Positions 53,118 to 64,000 of a stretch of 64,000 bases of DNA are shown piece by piece. The position numbers and the translations under genes are program-made. Position 1 is the stretch's first letter, and each line of letters begins with the position of its first letter. Origin of the DNA: Microplitis mediator. Its lineage: Eukaryota; Arthropoda; Insecta; Hymenoptera; Braconidae. The notes under the pieces were generated by a model. That model searched no databases. It worked only from the letters and a program-made list of their open reading frames with translations, and was not told the DNA's origin. The DNA lies in assembly GCF_029852145.1 (NCBI RefSeq), contig NC_079970.1:5890001-5954000 (forward strand). The letters are read 5' to 3'.

Positions 53118-53404
53118 TATATATAAACTCTTAAAATAAAAGTTAAAAAGATAAAACAAACGTCAGATATAGCGTAGGATTGTTTTAAACTCTTGGTAGA
53201 TTGTGTATACTCCCGTTGGAGTAAAGAAGATTTACGGGAGTGGCTTTGGCTGAGCTTCCTGGTGTACTTGGATTTAAGAATTCTCTAGCATCGGCAGCCT
53301 CAACAGCACGTGCAGTAAAAGACACACCAACGCGCGTGTTTATTCTTAAATCGATTTTATAAGCTGGTATGGTTGGATCTGTACCAACATATATGAGCTT
53401 CTTC

Positions 53405-53433
53405 AAAGAAAGAAGGAAAGAAAGAAAGAAAGA
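53405..53433 (+). repeat. (GAAA)n microsatellite
   Basis: Seven near-perfect AAAG units with one AAGG. Confidence 0.88.
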
Positions 53434-54404
53434 ATGAATATTACCCTCTCTACTCTAGTGCACTACTGGTACAACTGGTCCTTTTCTAAAGTTATGACAT
53501 TATATCGCACTTAGCGAAGATGCTATCGGCAATACTGAAACACGACGAGCTGACCGTCGGCCATTAGTATCGATGTTCTCACGCCTTTGTAGCGCATACA
53601 ACACCACAACAAGAGATGCGGGTTACATATTGTTGCGGTATCGCTCTCTGGGTTTTATCTTATCCTCAAATCGATGACTGTAAATAATGATTGATCGGAA
53701 AAATGAAACCCTGGTTGTGTTTTCACGATTCTACTGGCATACTCACATACCTCCTTTAATATATGTATACATATATTTCTGGTGTTGTAAGGAAGTTGCT
53801 ACTTGTATAAATACCGCACGGGTTTAGCTCTCGTTTGTATGTATTATATCGAGGATTCGCGATATCGTCTCGAGAAGATACTGAGCCCACCATCGAGTAC
53901 TAATAGCCCTGTTACCTTATCTTATAACACGAATAATATTTTTAAATTTTTGCTATAACGATTTCAAATTTTTATGATACCCGAGCCAATGAATTTATTT
54001 TTATTTTGCTATATTTATTTTATCTAATATTCAAAAATTATTTTCATTTATTTTTAATACTACGGTATTGCGCACCTCAAGCGCGAACGCGCTGTGTGTT
54101 CATTTCGATCGAAATGATTTTTTCGAGTGACTCACTCACGTTATTCTAATTTTTATTTTTTGTGACAAGAATACTTTTTTGAAATCAATATCCAAATTCT
54201 TTTTGGTTAATTGTAAGCAATAAAAAACTTAAAACCGGTAATTCACGGAAAACTCAGCTGTCATTGATGCAAATTGTTTGCAAATAGTCACGGATCTAGT
54301 AAAAAAATTGACTGTGGAAGAAGTGAACTATCGAGACAGCGATGGTTTTACTGCAATTCATAAGTCGATTAAAAAATAAAAATTTGGAAAGTATCGTTAC
54401 TGTA

Positions 54405-54498
54405 CACGAAGAAAATGTATGTATTCACTACTATCTATTGATGGTAAAAAACTTTACCATAACTAGATAGTAATTCCTATTATTTCATTTTCTCCGTG
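54405..54498. mobile_element. 94-bp hairpin MITE
   Basis: Ends CACGAAGAAAATG and CATTTTCTCCGTG with TA on both sides (54403-54404, 54499-54500). The interior ACTATCTATTGATGGTAAA pairs with TTTACCATAACTAGATAGT around a 4-base loop, so the transcript could fold into a nearly complete hairpin. Confidence 0.8.
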
Positions 54499-55331
54499 TA
54501 CTGATGAAGTACAAATTTATAAGAGCAGAGGGTTAATTCTAAATGAACCGGAAATGGGAATGATGGGAATCCCGAAATGTCATTGATAAGCATGACAGAT
54601 TACAGAGGATGCGCTCAAATACTGCAATGTCTGTTGCCGATGCATATTTTCAATCCATCATCTCGGCCTATTAATATTCCATCGACAATATCAATCATTA
54701 TTGTTGGATCTCAATAATTGTTGAACATCAAAATCCACTATATGTATCCCTTAGATAAATGACTAATAAACCCGGTCAAAATCATATCCTCGTTTGTAGA
54801 GTTGTCATGTCGCTTTTCCTGTTCAGGAAAATGAAATAACTGTGAATTTATTTCACTTATGAATTTATAAAACCATCATCAAGTCATCAAAATTGTTCAA
54901 AAGTTCGTTATAAAACTAAAGAGTCCATAGATTAAAGACAATTTATCAGCCTATCTTTTGAATTTAAATATACAACTAAATTTAAAAATAGTAAATTCCG
55001 TCATTTAATACTCACGGCAAAAATACTTAAGGTCAATCTGAAAAATGCAAGTCTATTGAAGTTAAATTTATCAGCTGTCTGTTAAAACTTAATAATAAAT
55101 CCAATTACCCAACTATTTTTTTTTTTAATGTCTAAAAAAACCAACATAAACTATTACTACTGTCGCAATAGCATAAACTTATTAAAGTGTATAAATTAGT
55201 AGCACAATCGTGACAGAGATTGGCACGCGTCACTTTCACCCGTCTCTGCAATTAACACTCAGCAGTAATTTACTAAGAACCAAGTAAAGCGAAAAAGACG
55301 TCTGTAGATGTTGATTAGCACAATACACATT

Positions 55332-55352
55332 CAAACAAACAAACAAACAAAC
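55332..55352 (+). repeat. (CAAA)n microsatellite
   Basis: Five perfect units. Confidence 0.88.
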
Positions 55353-55824
55353 GAAACAATTATCTCAGTTTAATTCGCGGTGTTTACTTTTGACAAAGTC
55401 TGCATACATTTACTTTCATAAAGACATTGCATGTCTACAGCACACAAATTTGATACATTTTAAGCTGTATAAAAAAAATACTGTTTTTAGTGACTTATGA
55501 CGTCGATTTCGTTAAGAGCTTGAAATCACTATAACTTTTGAAAAATACAATTTTTCAACTTAATTTGTGTTAATTCCTTCATATTTAAACCCTTTTGAAA
55601 ATCGCAGTTCAATATCTTATGGTTTAATTATAATTATCATGACAGTCACGCGACCATCAAAATTTTCAGTGGCCAGACCGTTCGCATCACGAAAAATAAT
55701 ATGAAGGTTTTCAATGACAAATTATTGTGTCTGCAATAAAATCTTCTAATTCACTTTAATATCTTTAATATAACATGAGTGCTTAAGGCATAGACATTTT
55801 GATTTTCCAAACACTTGGTATCTA

Positions 55825-56044
55825 CACAGAAAAAAAAAATTCTCGACTGAAGGTAAATATTGTTGATTAAAAAAAATTTTTTTGGAAGCCTAAATGTTCT
55901 CAGATAATGTAGAAATCTTCTCCGACCAAGACGAATTTTTTTTAACCAAGACAAATTCTTTCGGCTCAAGAAAATCTTGACTTGGTTCCCGAAAACGTTT
56001 GTCTTCCAAAATATTTTCTTGTCTTAAGAACTTTTTTTTCTGTG
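55825..56044. mobile_element. CACAGAAAAAAAA-type MITE
   Basis: Ends CACAGAAAAAAAAAATTCT and AAGAACTTTTTTTTCTGTG with TA on each side (55823-55824, 56045-56046). The interior has repeated AAGACAAA/TTTGTCTT and AAGAAAAT motifs. Open frames across it on both strands are by-products. Confidence 0.8.
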
Positions 56045-56046
56045 TA

Positions 56047-58052
56047 TTAAAAATAAAAAATTTTTGCGACACCTCGGGTAAAAATATTTGGCCGAAAATA
56101 CAACAAAAAAGACCATGGGACGATAAGAATACCGAATCGGCCCCAGAAAGGTATCGGGCTCAAAATTTGGTTTTGATTAAATAGGCCGATATTTGACTGA
56201 CAATTGAATCGGCCTTTTTTCGGCCATAGATTTTTTTTTAACTAAAATTATGGGACTTAAAAAAATTCGTGCAATTCAAAATCGAACTTGTAAAATTTTT
56301 AAATTGTGGGTCTTATTCAATAATGATAATAAATAATTATAAAAATAATAATAGTAATTGATAGTTATAGTGATAGCAGCATTACGCTGTCTAATAATTT
56401 AGTAATTTAGCTATGATGTAGTTAGCCGATGGATGTAGGTATATAGCGATGAATTGGATGTACGTGTCTATATTGCTGGGATGGATGCAGGCAATTGTTA
56501 AACGCATTAAATCAAACACGTTGCCCACGCAGCATAAGCTAGTTTGAATGTATTGCTAAACGTACACTTTAACCCCACTGGGCAGCTATCTCATCCGCTC
56601 GACAGCGAGGCATTAGCGTCTGCCGATTATCCCTCAATTTGGCTCATCTCAAAAAATGTTCGCTACACACTTGGGCCATAAATCGACGGATTAACCTCCG
56701 AGTTAAACATTATCAATTACCTACTCTCTCTCATTCTATCTCCAGTATGGATATTACATCTACGGTTCACTTGCCGGTAAGCTCAATAAAATGAACAAGA
56801 GTAGCGAGACTGGATGAAACCAACAAACATGGAATATATGCATCAACTCAGTAACTTTAAGTTAAGCTGGGTTGTTGCTGCGGCTATTACTGGTAAATGC
56901 TCGCGGGGTTAGCCGCAGCATTAAGAATAGTATAATACATATACGCGGAGTAGAGGGTCACGGATCCCAATGAGTCTGCCGAGCGACCTGTCAGTTGGTA
57001 TCTTCATGATCACTCGACGTCATTACATGTCGAAGATCACAGACCTTAGCCTTCCGCTGACCAAGTCCCGGTCCCGGTCCCAGTCCCGAGAAAAGTTAAC
57101 AAGCATAAAATATAAATATATGGGGAACAAGTGCAAGAGAGAGAAAAAAAGAGCCGGGGATAGTTTTTAATAAAAAAGAAAAAAAAACCAATAACAACAG
57201 AGTTCAGTGTGTAGTCAGTTAATTAAGCGGTTGATGGCTGGTGGCCGGGTCTCGTGGGCTCTCAAGTACAAGGAAATTGCTTTAATATCGTTATCTCTTC
57301 ATGTGTCTCTTACTCGTTAAAAGAAAGTATGGACTCGGTGCTCGGTATGAAAGCTATTATTTGTTTACAACTAAAATGTCAAATAAATTCAAAACTTTAT
57401 TAACATACATGCGTCTACAAAAGTTAATCTTTCATGTCAATTATCCTTTTTTCTCCAACTACAATAATTAATCTTAGCGGTTGTATATTTATGGGCATTC
57501 AGACATTTCACATTGAGACGTGTGTCAATAAATAGTAACTGTTGACCTCGGAGCCAAAATCATGACCCAGTTAGTAGCAGAGAGAAAAAAAGTAAGGCGT
57601 AGTCCTTGATTTGATGGATTAGAGACAAGAACGTGTGATTACTGAGAACAGTGTTATTGCGAATCGGGAAATCTAGAGCATCCGGAAAGCCTTTATCATA
57701 TTGCACAGAATATTATTTACTTACATGAACATGTCATGTACTTAGGACGAGTAAACACGACAAGGACGTTAATGCGTGCGTATCATCGGCATTAATCGAT
57801 CGATCTATCGTCCGACCGATCCATCTCTCAGACGTATCGAGAGTAAATCGGTATTCCGCGTTTTTTGCCAGAAACTAAAACATGATACACAGCCTTGTCT
57901 ACTTAACATTATGTATGAAAACATTTATGTATTTACCGCACATGTATTGGGCGCCAGTTTGAGATAAAAATTAAATGCAGCCAATTTTTTTTCTTCTTTC
58001 ATTAAATTATTTATTTATTTATTTATTTATTGTTTTAATTAATTTGTTACAG
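56047..58052. other. No gene seen directly upstream of the first supported exon; GC-richer at 56520-56660 and 56880-57090
   Basis: CCGGTC repeats at 57057-57090 give a short Ser-Arg frame. If the KLF gene runs through here this is intron; the preceding exon must end one base into a codon. Confidence 0.5.
58008..58031 (+). repeat. (TTTA)n microsatellite just before the coding exon
   Basis: Six ATTT units, ending about 20 bases before the exon at 58053. They form the upstream part of its pyrimidine- and A-rich acceptor region. Confidence 0.88.
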
Positions 58053-58311
58053 TGTCACCGGCATTACCACTAGTGGACATAGTGAGGGAACGCGAACAGG
58101 AACGAGACCGGAAGAGGGAACCGAGAGACGCGAGCAGAAATAAAGAACGTGAGCGAGAACACCGGGAACGAGATCGAGAGCACCGCGAGAGGCAACGGGA
58201 CCGCGTCAGGGAGAGAGAAGTATCAGTCTGTGGTATTGAACCACCTGATCCTGTTTTCGTATCCTCCTCAGCGGCCCTCCTCGCTCTACAAAGGATAAAA
58301 GAGGCCTCACT
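58053..58311 (+). CDS. dar1: Internal coding exon of a Krueppel-like transcription factor, Arg/Glu/Asp-rich region (partial gene)
   Basis: The exon follows a TTAATTTGTTACAG acceptor and ends at a GTAAGT donor. It carries two bases of a split codon, 85 complete codons, then two bases of the next. It starts SPALPLVDIV, continues for about 45 residues of alternating Arg with Glu/Asp/Gln/His (units such as REHRERDREHRERQRDR), then an uncharged segment with PPDPVFVSSSAALLALQRIKEAS. It is far more GC-rich than its flanks and has no in-frame stop. Its last two bases (CT) join the first base (T) of the exon at 61915 to make a Leu codon, so both belong to one reading frame. The role is inferred: N-terminal regulatory region of a nuclear zinc-finger factor. 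The mixed-charge segment resembles RE/RD-rich tracts of nuclear RNA-processing proteins, but I know no defined function for it here. Reading on into the intron gives an immediate stop. The symbol depends on the finger in the next exon and is tentative. Confidence 0.85.
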
Positions 58312-59346
58312 GTAAGTACACAATCCTGTTTTATTTCGTGTCGATTCGTCTTGTTTTTTTTCATCGGCTCTTTCGGTTCCCAAAAATCCTTGCGGCTCTT
58401 CTGAGAGCTCAGGGTGTGTTCATGTCCACCTGAGACTCTATAAAGTACTTTGTACACAAGATAACTAACAAAAGTAAAATTAAAAAAAAAAAAACAATTA
58501 AATATTTATTTAGCATTTAACTCGTGAAAGTTTTAGCTCGTGAATATATTTTTTGTTTCGAGAAGAGAAATTTCGATTGACCTCTTTCGAGCAGGAAGCT
58601 GATAAATTAGCGCGAAATTATTGCATTAGACGGCATAATACGATAAAAGTTTGAATTATTATTTTGTAAATAATAAATATAAATATTTATTCAAGTTATT
58701 TAGTTATTTATAATTGCGATGGGTTTAATTTATTAATGCATCACTTATGATATTTTGATTATTTCGTAGCTCGTAAATAAATAGTCAAGATAGATAGATA
58801 GATATATAATATGATAACTTGTGCGGACAGTCGCCCGCATATTCATACCACAGACACCCTCCCGCGGTGAATTCCCGTACATCCGTACTCTTACTCGAGT
58901 GCATACTTTACGAGAAAATCTAAGCCCGTGTACAGCCTATAGAGTCTACAGTTTATTAAATCACAATTTAAACTATTTTTATTTTATTTTTAAATATTTA
59001 TATAAATTACAAACATTTTATTAATATATTGGTAAATATCTCTCTTATAATCGTCCGCAACTCCCAGCAGATAAACTTCAAAGTACCGCTAGAAAATATA
59101 TTTATTTTTTATATATCCACTATTTCCATTACTGTATGTTTATAACGAATTATCCATAACACAAATTTTTTATAATAAAATCTTATTTCCAATTAGCAAT
59201 TATTTTGATTTTTATTTTACTGCACAAAACATTAAATCAGAAATCGATATTAATTAAAAAGATACTTTTATACCGGCTATTAAAACGTCAACTGATAATA
59301 AAAATGTTGTGATTATTGTAAAAATATCTGATATTGCTGCTGTTGA

Positions 59347-59379
<33 letters not shown>
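59347..59379 (+). repeat. (TTG)n microsatellite
   Basis: Eleven perfect units in the KLF intron. Confidence 0.92.
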
Positions 59380-59840
59380 ACGTAAATTATGGGAAAATAA
59401 TTCGTGTTTTCGAAGGACGAGTTATACTCATAGATTGACCAACGTATGCCTTTGAACGTAACCAACATACGAGTCGTTATTAAGAGTTACCAACTATATA
59501 CACGTATATATTTATATATAGACTACTCAATACGCTAAGGGATTTCATCACGACGTGCGTCCAATCGAGTCGCACGCGGCCGTCCAGTAGAATCGACGTG
59601 TAGTATAACCCGATCGATTCCGCTGGGAGTCATTTCACGGTGGGAAACGGCTCTCGATCTCGATATACCATATTCCTGACTCTTACTCTTAGGTTCCTTA
59701 TTCCTTCGTTTCATATATTCACACGCATACACGCATGAGTAATACTCGTACCGTAAAGAAATTTAAACACATGAGTATACATCCGTTTAAACTTATACAT
59801 GAATTGAAGCAAATGGATTCATATTAAAAACTTTATATAC

Positions 59841-60746
59841 CACACAAAAAATAACTGTTACTGCAATAACAATAGGTCCTGTAGCACGAGTTTGTTGCTG
59901 CAAGAAAGTTCTTACAGGACTTGCCTTATTACAGCTTCAAGATCAGTCCTGTTACAGCCACAGGTTTATTCCTCTTGTAGTCATATTTAGTAAATATACA
60001 CTTTACTATATGTATATATATAGTAAAATCATATTTTTTAATGGCGTTGATTCTCAACTCTAGTAATTGACATTATTATACTTATTACGAATTCAAAACT
60101 ATTCCTGTGACTGCAACAGGAATAAATCTGTGACTACAACAGGACTGATCTTTTAAATACTACAGGGCAAGTCCTGCAACTATAACAGAACTAAGTCCTG
60201 TAGCTGCTACACGATAATGTCTTGTTGCAGCAACCCAAGTCAAAAAACAAATTCAGATTTAAGTCTCAAAGTTCTCAATGAAGTTTTTGAGGATCAATTT
60301 AAAATTTTAAGATTGACGACAGTATAGAAAGTTATCCTAGTTTAGCCCTCAAAGTAGTAGTTGCGACCCATTTTACCACTTTGAAGACTAAACTGGAATA
60401 ACATAATCTAGATAAGAGCCTCAAAATACTCAGAACATACAGGAATAATTTAATCTGCATTTGAACCTCAAAAGTCTCATTCGACGTATTCTCTCCCTTC
60501 CCTTTCCTATCTAAAATTTCTCAAAGTCCGAAGTATAACTTTTCATTTGTTGAGGATTTTGAGGTCTTAGTTACAATTAAAAATCGATAAATTATTCGCA
60601 TTTAAACCTCATAGTTCTCATTGAGGATTTTGAGTACTAAAGTAGAGTTACTTTCTGGGCAGTAAATAAAATATCAAAGGAATTGAGACTTTTGAGGACT
60701 AAAATAAAATTTGTTTTTTGACTCGGGAACAGTTTTTTTTCCGTGT
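59841..60746. mobile_element. CAACAGGAC-repeat MITE, second copy, interrupted near its right end
   Basis: The left end (CACACAAAAAATAACTGTT) pairs with AACAGTTTTTTTTCCGTG at 60729-60745. The body repeats TCCTGTTGC / CAACAGGA. The CCCGAGTC-type element 60234-60727 sits between the last repeat (GTTGCAGCAA) and the right terminus. Confidence 0.72.
60234..60727 (+). mobile_element. CCCGAGTC-type MITE nested in the CAACAGGAC element
   Basis: Ends CCCAAGTCAAAAAACAAATT and AATTTGTTTTTTGACTCGGG, with AA duplicated (60232-60233, 60728-60729). It is a close copy of 46196-46603 in the same orientation and is about 85 bp longer, with an additional CTCATAGTTCTCATTGAGG block. Confidence 0.84.
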
Positions 60747-60921
60747 ACTTGGATCTAGTTTACAACTTTTCCATCTCTAATAACTTCTGATAAAATATTA
60801 ATTTGAATGAAATAATTAAGGATATTAAATAAAATATCAACTTCCGTGAAGCGAAGAGAACCTGTAAGCCCTTATATCAATTACCGAGATCACCCACAGT
60901 TGTTTCGCTTAACAGAGTCTG

Positions 60922-60953
<32 letters not shown>

Positions 60954-61914
60954 TTATTTCTTGTTCTTATTCTTATAGCCAGTAAAAAGTAAAAAGAGCC
61001 AAAGCGAGTAATATAAGGCAATGTTGAGAGGTGTTGAAGCAAGACGAGTTCGCGGGGGGTCTTAAAAACTGATAAAATGAAACTGACCACGTGCTATTTT
61101 AAACGAAACTCATCCTGGTTTAGGTCGGGCATTGGAAAATGGAATTATGCATAATGCAAAGAGGGGAGGGTACATAAATATGGATATGGATATGGGTATA
61201 AATGTAATAGTGATGGACGAAGAACGGGATTGTTGTAATACAGAGATAGGTATATATCCCGGTGTATATGCGGTCACGAACGCAATTTCTATATTCGATT
61301 ACTTTGAATTGTTGGTGTACGGTGAGAATAACGATCGATAGATATGTATTATTAAGAGTTTATTGATGTATGTCCGAGTAGACAATCGGTAGGCTGCCGT
61401 CGTGCCGAGAAAGGATATTACCAGCAAGTTTTTCCATCAGCCATCATATACTAACTTTAAAGAAATGAAGATGTTGCGAATTAATATATCTATATCTTAA
61501 ATAAATCCCCAAGGTTATCGTTATATGATGCCGTCAAATTTCTTGCTATCTCTTATTCCTTCGGTTGCTCCCTTTTTCTATCGTCGCTCTTAATCTCTCT
61601 TGATCTCTTACTCACTCGTCATAATTCTCAATATTATCCAAGACATAAAAATATATAAAAAATTATTACATTAGCTACTCTCGAGGCTCATCGCCAAAAC
61701 AGGCACGATCGCGGATAAAAAACCTTAACAGCCAGCTTTATGTTTCCATCATCGATCTTGATCATTCATTGTCATCCACTTCTTGTTGCTTTATAACCTT
61801 GTACCGTTGTACTCGGCATTTATGTGTGTAAGGTTATTATGACCATACATTATTGTAAGCTCATATATATATAAATATCTATATATAAATAATATTATTT
61901 ATTTCATTTCTTAG

Positions 61915-62135
61915 TGTATTCCACAAGCGACCAGCGCTCACGCCTGGGATCGGCCTCAGCGGCCGAGGAAACAGCGGACACGGAGTCGGTGGACACGGTG
62001 GTAGTCTCAATAACGTCGATAGTGATTGCGGGGATGCCCTCAAGCGACGTAAAGTCCATCGATGCGACGTCGCGGGATGCGACAAAGTCTACACCAAGAG
62101 TTCCCACCTTAAGGCACACAAGCGAACGCACACCG
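61915..62135 (+). CDS. dar1: Krueppel-like factor exon with first C2H2 zinc finger (dar1/KLF5-like, partial gene)
   Basis: The acceptor is TTTCATTTCTTAG and the donor GTAAGT. After one base of a split codon there are 73 codons, then a G that begins the Gly of the HTG linker. Residues 1-10 are [10 protein letters not shown], 11-30 are Gly/Ser/His-rich, 31-41 are acidic, and 43-46 (KRRK) are basic and may act in nuclear import. Residues 50-72 are a complete C2H2 finger: Cys50 and Cys55 (spacing 4), His68 and His72 (spacing 3), with [12 protein letters not shown], the signature of KLF finger 1, which contacts CACCC/GC boxes. The intron falls right after THT, before the expected GEKPY linker, so fingers 2 and 3 lie beyond the window. 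KLF1/2/4/5 fingers start CDY-x-GC whereas KLF6/7 start CQFNGC; this one starts CDVAGC, so I prefer dar1 (KLF5-like) over luna. KLF membership is near certain; the orthologue is about 60% sure. Confidence 0.93.
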
Positions 62136-64000
62136 GTAAGTTTAAATAATTAAATTCATAAATTTTTTTCAAAACTCCTGTTAACATTTCTGTTGATGTT
62201 GATGGACGTCGACGTTATGTTCAACATTGACGCTACTTTATCCTAAAAAGGAATTAATTACGCGGACAATAGGCTCGCGCTCACGGATGATTTCACGGCC
62301 TCGTGGCCTCGGTTTCCTCCTGTCCATTACATGTCTACATATATAATATAGCAAACATATATAATATATATCTGAGGAAATATGCTTTTTGTAACGCGAG
62401 ACGTCGCCACTGCTGCCATAATTTTATGTTAATACAGCTTTTAAACAATTATACTTTAATTACATTATGTTATTATTCCAGCTCCCAGGTTGTTTTACTT
62501 GTTATCTTTATGATTATGATAATAAGCCGGATTATTGTTTAATAACTAAAAAAAACGTTTAGACAGTGTGGCGCTTCACGATCCTCATAAATAACCGCGA
62601 GCTTTTTGCGCCCCTTTGTGCGGGATTATATTAATACAATCCAAGTGTTATTATTTTCTTCGACTTCTCGAGGGAAAAAAAAAAAAGAAAAAAAACGTAT
62701 ATTGTAAGCGGGTGAGCTCTATAAGGGAGAGCAGGCGCGTGGAAAATAGTTTAGTCTTTAAGCGCCGTGGAGAGAACCGCGTAATTGGATTAATCGTACC
62801 GACACACTCGTTAATCAACCGGCGTGTCAGCGAGTGAAGACGTCAGAGGTGCGAATAAAACTATTTCTAGTAATTAAAATCCTGAGGAATATAATTTATT
62901 ATTTTACTTCCTGTATTATAATGTCATTGCAGTGGGGAAATATTTTACTTATTTTATTCAATTGTACTGTTACGCATATACCGTTTTTATACTTTTCCAA
63001 CTAAAACACATTATTCAATTACATGAAAAAAAATTTAATTATTTAATTAACTCCTGAATAATAAAATCAGTCATTTAATTGAGTGAATAAAAATAGCGCA
63101 CACGGAAAAATGGGGCTGAAAAATTTATAATAAAAAAAAACCAATTACACAAATTACAATATATCATTTAAATAAATATTGTCGACATTAATGTCGTAAA
63201 ATAAAATTACACTTGAAAAATCGGGAGTGAATTCAAAGTGGCTACGGATTTTATTTGAATTTAAATTCACGCGGAGTTTTGGAGTTTTAGAAAAAATCAC
63301 TTCGCATACGGAGTAAATATACCCGAGTCGTCATTTAGAGCCTATTTTGAACCTTCTAAAGTCGGATCTATTTCGGACTTGGAGGCTCAAAATAGAGTCT
63401 GTTTCCTAGTTAAATTAGGTCCGATTTTGGTCCTGAAGTGCTACAAATTTACGTTTTCAGCACTTTAGGGTTCAATATTATAGGATCTGATGAAAATTAA
63501 AATTAGGTCCTATTTTGAACCTCTGAGCCCTATTTTATTGTAATAATTATAATATTCATATTATTAATATCATTAGCATTATTAATATTATGATAAATAA
63601 TAATCTATGTTACTCTGGATTTTATTTTCATTCACAATGGTTACAATAATTTCAATCAAAATTATCAAAATATATAGCAAATGCTGTTAATAGTTCAATT
63701 TTTTATAATAAATTAATAATAATAATAATAACAATAATAATTAATTTCATATAAATTTCGTTGCATGGCATAAAAATAATGCTTACAAGTAATTTTTTAA
63801 AATCTTTAATTTTTTTATATCATCATAAATAATTAAATTATAATGAATCGAAATTTATTACGGGACTAATATTGTCGGACTTGAAGGTTCAAAATCGGAT
63901 CTCTCAGTGAATGTTCGGATCTCTGGGTTCAAAGTCGGAGCGAAAGGACTACAGGGCTCTCAATCGGATCTATTTCGGGTTAGAGCGGCCTATGTAGGCT
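62136..64000 (+). other. Start of the next intron, running off the window
   Basis: It begins with GTAAGT directly after the first-finger exon. No exon with finger 2 (expected EKPY then a second Cys pair) is visible before the window ends, so this intron is at least 1.86 kb. It includes a GC-richer patch near 62700-62840 and a repeat element from 63322. Confidence 0.75.
63322..64000 (+). mobile_element. CCCGAGTCG-type element, right end outside the window
   Basis: It begins CCCGAGTCGTCATTTAGAGCC after flank TA. Sub-terminal repeats read AGGTCCTATTTTGAACC and, reversed near the window end, GGTTCAAAATCGGATCT. The centre (63540-63860) is AT-rich. The inverted right terminus should lie shortly after 64000. 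Confidence 0.6.

Larger units (their letters stand above)
58312..61914 (+). other. Intron of the Krueppel-like factor gene
   Basis: A 3.6-kb phase-2 intron between the two supported exons, with GTAAGT at the left and CTTAG at the right. It is AT-rich and holds a (TTG)n tract near 59350, a nested pair of MITE-like elements (59841-60746), GC-richer patches around 59550-59720 and 61020-61340, and short AT repeats. I see no coding sequence on either strand. Confidence 0.85.

Noticed and set aside
56970..57170. 66-codon frame with a Ser-Arg-rich centre just upstream of the KLF exon
   Set aside because: The SR part comes from a CCGGTC-type simple repeat and no donor gives the phase needed at 58053.
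58039..58457. Minus-strand frames rich in Ser/Arg across the KLF exon
   Set aside because: They are antisense shadows of the RE/RD-rich coding exon on the + strand.
61879..62153. Other open frames overlapping the zinc-finger exon
   Set aside because: Only one frame reads a C2H2 finger and agrees with the splice phases; the others are shadows.

Overview
The window looks like AT-rich nuclear DNA of an insect. A hymenopteran, possibly a parasitoid wasp, is my guess, but that rests only on style (AT-rich introns, small exons, dense MITE-like elements) and not on a diagnostic gene. There is no sign of bacterial organisation, no CRISPR array and no virus-like gene.

One protein-coding gene can be supported: a Krueppel-like factor (KLF) transcription factor on the + strand, partial at both ends of its coding sequence. 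Two exons are clear. Exon 58053-58311 encodes an Arg/Glu/Asp-rich low-complexity segment followed by a small hydrophobic patch. Exon 61915-62135 encodes a Gly/Ser/His-rich linker and the complete first C2H2 zinc finger of the three-finger KLF DNA-binding domain. Splice sites and codon phases fit exactly. The finger begins CD-x-x-GC, which is closer to KLF1/2/4/5 (insect dar1) than to KLF6/7 (luna), so I favour dar1. Fingers 2 and 3 must lie to the right of the window. A 73-nt exon-like segment at 24935-25007 has splice sites and a phase compatible with splicing to 58053; it is only a candidate.

The other ~57 kb upstream and the introns hold no convincing gene. They are long AT-rich stretches broken by GC-richer islands of 100-400 bp that could be enhancers or non-coding exons, one good TATA-box context at 27375, a tRNA-like sequence with both RNA polymerase III boxes at 3420-3491, and microsatellites including a ~187-bp (AT)n run at 52929-53115.

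The striking content is a dense set of small non-autonomous DNA transposons with terminal inverted repeats, many nested inside each other. I can define about 15, most with exact ends and a 2-bp target-site duplication. Termini fall into two related styles: CAC-type (CACGGAAAAA, CACTGTAAAA, CACTGAGAAA, CACAGAAAAA) and CCCGAGTC-type. The 2-bp duplications are not always TA (AT, TG, CA and AA also occur), which argues against simple Tc1/mariner MITEs and is nearer to CACTA/EnSpm-like behaviour. The best cases are a 745-bp element made almost wholly of short palindromes (12770-13514), a four-layer nest at 15837-17497, and an element at 34195-34886 that preserves the empty site for an insertion present in its sister copy at 49198-50248.
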